Shown: positions 1 through 4,173 of the stretch, piece by piece
Position numbering within the stretch: position 1 is the first letter of the stretch
Layout: every line of letters begins with the position of its first letter
NCBI RefSeq assembly: GCF_000434895.1
Contig: NZ_FR892739.1
Location: forward strand, 21,093 to 27,304
Length of the DNA stretch: 6,212 nucleotides
Direction of reading: 5' to 3'
From: Phascolarctobacterium succinatutens CAG:287
GTDB taxonomy: Bacteria > Bacillota > Negativicutes > Acidaminococcales > Acidaminococcaceae
Position numbers and translations under genes: made by a program
The notes under the pieces: generated by a model
Seen by the model: the letters and a program-made list of their open reading frames with translations, nothing else
Databases searched by the model: none
What the model was told of the DNA's origin: nothing

Positions 1-2549
1 ACCAGATGGCTTCCCTGCTGAACGTAGAAACACCCCAGATGAACGAGCTGGCACAGCAGGCACACAACACCTACACCATCGCCAGCCGCTGCGGCGTTTT
101 CGCCAAAAGCGATATCCAGCCGCTGCTCAACCAGGGTGCGGAAAAAAGCGACTTGGCAGCCAGTATCTTCCACGCTGTAGCAAGCCAGGCCATCACCGGT
201 CTTGCCAAAGGCCGTCCCATCAGCGGTAATGTGCTATATCTTGGCGGTCCGCTCACCTTTATGAGCTGTCTGCGCGATGCCTTTGACAGTGTTCTGAATA
301 TCAAGGGCATCTGCCCTAAAAACAGCCTGCTTTATGTAGCAATGGGTGCAGCCTTCTGCGCCGAGCACGAGGTGGACCTTACCACGTTGCCCGACAAGCT
401 GCGTACAGCAGCAGCGCAGCACAGCTTTGAGCATTTGCCGCCACTCTTTAAAAATGAGGGCGAATATACTGTTTTCAAAAAGCGTCACTCTAAAGAAAGT
501 GTCGCTATCGGTACCCCTGCGGAGGCTAGCGAAACCTTTATCGGTATTGATTCCGGCAGCACGACCATTAAAATCGCTGTTATGAGTCCAGACGGCAAAT
601 TGCTTGACTCCTTCTACCAAAGCAATAAGGGTAATCCTGTTGTTGCCGTCCGCAATTATCTTACCGATTTCTATACAAAATATCCCACCTGCCGCCTGTT
701 GGCAGGTGCAGTCACAGGTTACGGCGAGGAGCTGATTCGCCACGGCTTTGGTGTTGACTATGGCATCGTTGAAACCATGGCACATTTTTATGCTGCCCAA
801 TATCTGGAGCCGGAGGTAGATTTCATTCTTGATATCGGCGGACAGGATATGAAGTGCCTGAAAATCCATAACGGTGCCATCGACAATATCTTTTTGAACG
901 AAGCCTGCTCCAGCGGCTGCGGTAGCTTTTTGCAGACCTTTGCCGAAATTCTTGGCTACACAGCCGAGCAGTTCGCACAAATCGGTCTTAAAGCAGATAT
1001 GCCGGTAGACCTTGGCAGCCGTTGCACCGTGTTTATGAACAGCAGCGTTAAGCAGGCACAGAAGGACGGTGCCTCTGTTGCCAACATCAGCGCCGGCCTG
1101 TCCATCAGTATTGTCAAAAACGCTTTATATAAGGTTATCCGTCCGGCAAGCAAGGAGGCCATCGGCAAGCACATCGTAGTTCAGGGAGGCACCTTCCTCA
1201 ATGACTGCGTACTGCGCGCCTTTGAGCAGGAAATGGATTTGAACGTTATCCGTCCCAATATTGCCGGCCTTATGGGAGCTTACGGCGCGGCTCTGTACGC
1301 ACAACGCCGCTACAAGGACGCACCGCATCAGACAACGCTGCTCAACCTGCAACAGCTGGGTGAATTCGTTCATACCGTCAAGGGTATGACCTGCGGCCTG
1401 TGCAATAACCATTGCCACCTCACCGTCAACACCTTTGCCGGCGGCAAACGCTTTATCAGCGGCAACCGCTGCGAGCGTCCCATCACCCACATGGCACCCA
1501 AGGATGAGCTGAACCTGTACCGCCAAAAGCTGCAGCTGCTCAAGGAATTGCCTGTTAACGAAACGCCTAAACGCGGCATTATGGGTATACCTATGGGTCT
1601 GAATATGTATGAGCTGCTCCCCTTCTGGAATGCCTTACTCTCCAGCCTGGGCTTCAAGGTAGTTCACAGTCCGATTGAAGACAAAAACATTTACCGTCTT
1701 GGTCAGGGAACCATCCCCAGCGACACCGTCTGCTATCCGGCCAAGCTGATGCACGGTCATATCAAATGGCTCCTGCAGCAGGGAATCACCAATATCTTCT
1801 ATCCCTGCATGACCTATAATATAGATGAACAGGGCACTGAAAACTGCTATAATTGCCCTGTCGTAGCCTATTATCCCGAAGTGCTGCACGCCAATATCCG
1901 TGATCTGAATAAGCCCGAGATACATTTCTTCTATGATTATCTTGGCCTGCTGCATAAAAAGAAGCTGGTCAAAAAGCTGCAGGAAATGTTTGCCAAGGTT
2001 TATCCGGATATCACTAAGGAGGAAATCCGCAAGGCAGTTGATGCTGCCTTTACTGCCTTTTATGACTATGAAGCGCAGGTAAAGGCTAAAGGACAGGAAA
2101 TCATCAGCAAGGCACGCGAAGAGCATAAGCCTATCGTTGTACTGGCAGGCCGTCCCTATCACATCGACCCTAAGGTCAACCACAGTATCGACCGCCTGAT
2201 TACTAACATGGGTGCTGCCCTCGTCAGCGAGGATGCCGTAAGCAGTCATATTAAGACCAAGGAACTCAACCGCGACCTGCAGGTGCTCAACCAGTGGACC
2301 TATCACGGCCGCCTGTATGCGGCAGCCGAATATGTTGCCCAAAATCCTGATATGCATCTGATTCAGCTTGTAAGCTTCGGCTGCGGTTGCGATGCGATTA
2401 CGGCCGATGAATGCCGCCGCCTCCTCGAAGAACGCGGACGCATCTATACCCAAATAAAAATAGACGATATCGACAACCTTGGTGCTGCCAAAATCCGCAT
2501 CCGCAGTCTGTTTTCCGCAGCCCAGCTTTTCGATATAGATAATAATTAA
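1..2549 (+). CDS. Acyl-CoA dehydratase activase-like protein, BadF/BadG ATPase plus DUF2229 domains (5' partial)
   Basis: The reading frame is open to the left edge. The first ATG (base 6) is internal: the bases before it encode (D)Q, giving the DQMASLL stretch that follows the first Fe-S cysteine motif in this family, so roughly 140 N-terminal residues are missing. Numbering from that Met, residues 1-125 are the end of a first ASKHA ATPase domain (Cys29 in SRCGVF, GGPLTF at 80-85). A second complete ATPase domain runs from about 176 to 435, with phosphate motif GIDSGSTT (180-187), DIGGQD (276-281) and GGT (394-396). Its Cys301 and Cys340 are 39 residues apart, the same spacing as Cys127/Cys166 that hold the [4Fe-4S] cluster of HgdC. 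A linker carries Cys463, 466, 470 and 489. A DUF2229-type region follows, with VCYPAK (Cys576), Cys601, ENCYNC (614, 617), GRPYHIDP (715-722) and FGCGCD (793, 795). Known relatives couple ATP hydrolysis to low-potential electron transfer into 2-hydroxyacyl-CoA dehydratases or double-cubane proteins. The substrate of this cytosolic protein is unknown. It is probably co-transcribed with the next gene. Confidence 0.93.
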   Translation, partial: QMASLLNVETPQMNELAQQAHNTYTIASRCGVFAKSDIQPLLNQGAEKSDLAASIFHAVASQAITGLAKGRPISGNVLYLGGPLTFMSCLRDAFDSVLNIKGICPKNSLLYVAMGAAFCAEHEVDLTTLPDKLRTAAAQHSFEHLPPLFKNEGEYTVFKKRHSKESVAIGTPAEASETFIGIDSGSTTIKIAVMSPDGKLLDSFYQSNKGNPVVAVRNYLTDFYTKYPTCRLLAGAVTGYGEELIRHGFGVDYGIVETMAHFYAAQYLEPEVDFILDIGGQDMKCLKIHNGAIDNIFLNEACSSGCGSFLQTFAEILGYTAEQFAQIGLKADMPVDLGSRCTVFMNSSVKQAQKDGASVANISAGLSISIVKNALYKVIRPASKEAIGKHIVVQGGTFLNDCVLRAFEQEMDLNVIRPNIAGLMGAYGAALYAQRRYKDAPHQTTLLNLQQLGEFVHTVKGMTCGLCNNHCHLTVNTFAGGKRFISGNRCERPITHMAPKDELNLYRQKLQLLKELPVNETPKRGIMGIPMGLNMYELLPFWNALLSSLGFKVVHSPIEDKNIYRLGQGTIPSDTVCYPAKLMHGHIKWLLQQGITNIFYPCMTYNIDEQGTENCYNCPVVAYYPEVLHANIRDLNKPEIHFFYDYLGLLHKKKLVKKLQEMFAKVYPDITKEEIRKAVDAAFTAFYDYEAQVKAKGQEIISKAREEHKPIVVLAGRPYHIDPKVNHSIDRLITNMGAALVSEDAVSSHIKTKELNRDLQVLNQWTYHGRLYAAAEYVAQNPDMHLIQLVSFGCGCDAITADECRRLLEERGRIYTQIKIDDIDNLGAAKIRIRSLFSAAQLFDIDNN

Positions 2550-2554
2550 AGGAG
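2548..2554 (+). promoter_or_regulatory. Ribosome binding site of the dehydratase-like gene
   Basis: AAAGGAG overlaps the stop codon of the upstream gene. It lies 8 bases before ATG 2563 but only 2 bases before an in-frame TTG at 2557, so it decides for the ATG. The overlap with the TAA suggests translational coupling within one mRNA. Confidence 0.8.
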
Positions 2555-2562
2555 ATTTGCAT

Positions 2563-3807
2563 ATGCTACCAGCAGCTAACGTTAAGTTTACCCCCTTCAC
2601 GGAGGATATGAAAAAAACGCATACTATACTTATACCCGGCATGCTGCCTATGCATTTTTCACTGCTGCAGGCAGCACTCGTAAGCTGCGGCTACAAAGCC
2701 GAGGTTCTGCACAATACCGGCCGCGAGGTAATCGAAACCGGTCTGAAATACGTTAACAATGATATCTGCTATCCGGCGCTGCTGGTTATCGGCCAGCTGA
2801 TAAACGCTCTGGAAAGCGGCAAATATGATTTGGAGCACACTGCGCTGATTATCACTCAAACCGGTGGCGGCTGCCGTGCTTCCAACTACATCTACCTGCT
2901 GCGCAAGGCTTTGGAAAAAGCCGGCCTTACGCACATCCCTGTCATCAGCCTCAACGTCAACGGTCTGGAGCAGCAGCCCGGCTTCCATCTGGACGCATCC
3001 ATGGTGCATAAGTTCTTGGCTGCCGTTGTTTACGGCGATACCCTGATGTACCTGACGAATAAAACACGTCCCTACGAAGTTGTACACGGCGCTGCCGACA
3101 GACTGGCGCAAAAATGGCTGGCACGCTTAAGCGAAGCCTTCAAGAGTGGCAAGGCGCAGGCTTTAGGTACCATCAAGCAGCTTACTAAGGCTATTGCGCA
3201 CGAATTTGCGGATTTGCCTATAACCAACAAGGAAAAAACTAAGGTCGGTATTGTCGGTGAAATCTACATCAAATATGCCGCTTTGGGCAACAACAATCTG
3301 GAAGCCTTCCTGCAGCGTCAGAACTGCGAATATATGCTGCCCGGTCTGATGAATTTCATCATGTACTGTGTTGATACTTATCTTACAGACTATAAGCTTT
3401 ACGGCGGCAGTCTGCTCAAATACAGCGTCAACAAGGGCGCTATGTGGTATTTAAAATATATGGAAGGCATCCTGCATCAGGCTCTCAGTATCGCTCCCTT
3501 CAGCGCCCCCGCCACCTATGAGGAAACCAAGGCTATGGCTAAGGGCGTTATCGGCTACGGCAATAATATGGGCGAAGGCTGGCTGCTTACTGCCGAAATG
3601 CTGGAGCTGGTACACAGCGGCTACACCAATATCATCTGTGCTCAGCCCTTCGGCTGCCTGCCTAACCACATCGCAGGCCGCGGTATGATTAACAAAATCA
3701 AGGAGATTGCCGAGGAGGCTAATATTTTGGCATTGGACTACGATGCCAGCGCTGCCCGCGTAAATCAGGAAAACCGCATTAAGCTGATGCTGGCGACAGC
3801 GAAGTAA
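2563..3807 (+). CDS. 2-hydroxyacyl-CoA dehydratase-like protein (HgdB/HGD-D family, activase-associated)
   Basis: This 414-aa cytosolic protein starts at ATG 2563, chosen for the AAAGGAG 8 bases upstream. The in-frame TTG at 2557 is too close to that site, and ATG 2608 has a GGAGG only 2 bases away. The N-terminus has the family phrase KKTHTILIPGMLPMHF (about 18-33). Likely cluster or active-site cysteines lie in NDICYPA (Cys69), TGGGCRASNY (Cys104) and CAQPFGCLPNH (Cys359, Cys365). VGIVGEIYIKYAALGNN begins the C-terminal half, and a DYDASAARVNQENRIKLML-like tail closes the protein. The family includes the Fe-S dehydratase subunits HgdA/HgdB and double-cubane cluster proteins, which accept an electron from an ATP-driven activase. 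I infer that the upstream gene is its partner, because homologues often carry both as one chain. The sequence gives no evidence for a particular substrate, so a true dehydratase role is not proven. Assigning Fe-S ligands to these cysteines is inference from the family. Confidence 0.9.
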   Translation: MLPAANVKFTPFTEDMKKTHTILIPGMLPMHFSLLQAALVSCGYKAEVLHNTGREVIETGLKYVNNDICYPALLVIGQLINALESGKYDLEHTALIITQTGGGCRASNYIYLLRKALEKAGLTHIPVISLNVNGLEQQPGFHLDASMVHKFLAAVVYGDTLMYLTNKTRPYEVVHGAADRLAQKWLARLSEAFKSGKAQALGTIKQLTKAIAHEFADLPITNKEKTKVGIVGEIYIKYAALGNNNLEAFLQRQNCEYMLPGLMNFIMYCVDTYLTDYKLYGGSLLKYSVNKGAMWYLKYMEGILHQALSIAPFSAPATYEETKAMAKGVIGYGNNMGEGWLLTAEMLELVHSGYTNIICAQPFGCLPNHIAGRGMINKIKEIAEEANILALDYDASAARVNQENRIKLMLATAK

Positions 3808-4012
3808 AAAAGAAGAAAAACGCTAAAGTTACGAGTTACCTGCTGCATTTTACGGTTTACAGTATATTCTTGTTCCGGCAGGCGATTTTCTTTATGAAAT
3901 ATCTTAACTTTTTATTTTTCATTTTCGCTTAAAATATTGTATTATTTTTCATAAGTATAGCAGGATTTATATAGCTTCATCTAGAATTATAAAAATATAT
4001 TTTATTTTGAGA
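3808..4012 (+). other. AT-rich intergenic stretch without a gene
   Basis: No ORF with a credible start and ribosome site is visible on either strand. GC is very low in places (I counted 10 of 60 in bases 3901-3960, against 35 of 60 in bases 61-120). The part from about 3982 to 4012 is A/T tracts, including the 12-base palindrome AAAATATATTTT at 3992-4003. It lies directly upstream of the tracrRNA -35 box and could act as an UP element. No CRISPR repeats are seen. Confidence 0.6.
3839..3893 (+). terminator. Weak candidate terminator after the activase operon
   Basis: CCTGCTG (3839-3845) can pair with CGGCAGG (3876-3882) as 7 bp with one G-U, followed by the T-rich run TTTTCTTT (3886-3893). 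The 30-base loop is much longer than in a normal intrinsic terminator, so this may be chance. It is the only hairpin followed by T's that I found between the operon and the tracrRNA promoter. Confidence 0.25.
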
Positions 4013-4041
4013 TTTACAATTTGAGGCAGACGTGTTATACT
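4013..4041 (+). promoter_or_regulatory. Promoter of the tracrRNA (sigma70/SigA type)
   Basis: TTTACA (4013-4018, 5 of 6 to the -35 consensus) and TATACT (4036-4041, 5 of 6 to the -10 consensus) are separated by the ideal 17 bases, with A/T tracts just upstream. The predicted start is about A4048, immediately before the anti-repeat. It is also the only good promoter I see that could serve cas9, reached by read-through of the tracrRNA terminator. Confidence 0.75.
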
Positions 4042-4051
4042 TAAATCAATC

Positions 4052-4087
4052 CTTATACCATACCAAGGATTATCGGGTTACTATGAT
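4052..4087 (+). other. tracrRNA anti-repeat (full 36-nt complement of the expected CRISPR repeat)
   Basis: Aligned to the Geobacillus-type repeat (starts GTCATAGT, ends GGTATAAT), the repeat's first base would sit opposite 4087 and its last opposite 4052. The reverse complement of this segment starts ATCATAGTAACCCG and ends GGTATGGTATAAG, so the organism's repeat should be close to this. The middle part, GATAATCCTTGG, is specific to this strain's system. Confidence 0.75.
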
Positions 4088-4109
4088 AAGGTAACACACC
4101 GAAAAGCTC

Positions 4110-4144
4110 TAACGCCCTGCCATCTGGCAGGGCGTTATCTTTTT
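4110..4144 (+). terminator. Intrinsic terminator closing the tracrRNA
   Basis: A perfect 12-bp stem (4110-4121 with 4126-4137, core AACGCCCTGCC/GGCAGGGCGTT) with a 4-base ATCT loop is followed by TCTTTTT (4138-4144). The stem is also the 3' structural hairpin of the tracrRNA. It separates the tracrRNA from cas9. Confidence 0.9.
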
Positions 4145-4158
4145 ACACGCCCAAATAA

Positions 4159-4165
4159 GAAAGGA
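4159..4165 (+). promoter_or_regulatory. Ribosome binding site of cas9
   Basis: GAAAGGA lies 8 bases upstream of ATG 4174. An in-frame ATG at 4165 overlaps this site and cannot use it, which supports 4174 as the start. Confidence 0.75.
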
Positions 4166-4173
4166 TGTTGAGA

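Larger units (their letters stand above)
4048..4144 (+). ncRNA. tracrRNA of the type II-C CRISPR-Cas9 system
   Basis: This RNA of about 97 nt pairs with the CRISPR repeat of pre-crRNA, recruits RNase III and loads Cas9. Its core GGGTTACTATGATAAGG (4075-4091) closely resembles the anti-repeat of the GeoCas9 guide RNA as I recall it. The anti-repeat is followed by a 3-bp nexus hairpin, GGT (4090-4092) with ACC (4098-4100) around loop AACAC, then GAAAAGCTCT and a terminator hairpin. The order AAGG-nexus-CCGAAA-terminator is also that of the S. thermophilus CRISPR1 tracrRNA. It has its own promoter, lies on the cas9 strand and ends 29 bases before the cas9 ATG. The 5' end is predicted from the -10 box and could differ by a few bases. 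The call rests on homology to known tracrRNAs and on position; the array itself is outside the window, so pairing cannot be confirmed here. Confidence 0.9.

Noticed and set aside
1635..2642. Long open frame on the minus strand (335 codons) antisense to the activase gene
   Set aside because: It is a shadow of a well-supported coding frame on the + strand, resembles no family I know, and overlaps both operon genes. The other minus-strand frames inside genes are rejected for the same reason.
3894..3932. Tiny ORF of 12 hydrophobic residues (MKYLNFLFFIFA) in the intergenic stretch
   Set aside because: It has no ribosome site and is what poly-T/A-rich DNA gives by chance.
3992..4003. Perfect 12-base palindrome AAAATATATTTT as an operator
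   Set aside because: Pure A/T palindromes are common by chance in such DNA, and an UP-element-like role for the tracrRNA promoter explains it as well.
4048..4071. Inverted repeat read as a CRISPR repeat or array remnant
   Set aside because: There is only one copy, with no spacer-repeat periodicity nearby. It is part of the tracrRNA anti-repeat.
4165..4173. Alternative in-frame cas9 start ATG, adding Met-Leu-Arg
   Set aside because: It overlaps the AAGGA ribosome site, and the family starts at MKYxIGLDIG.
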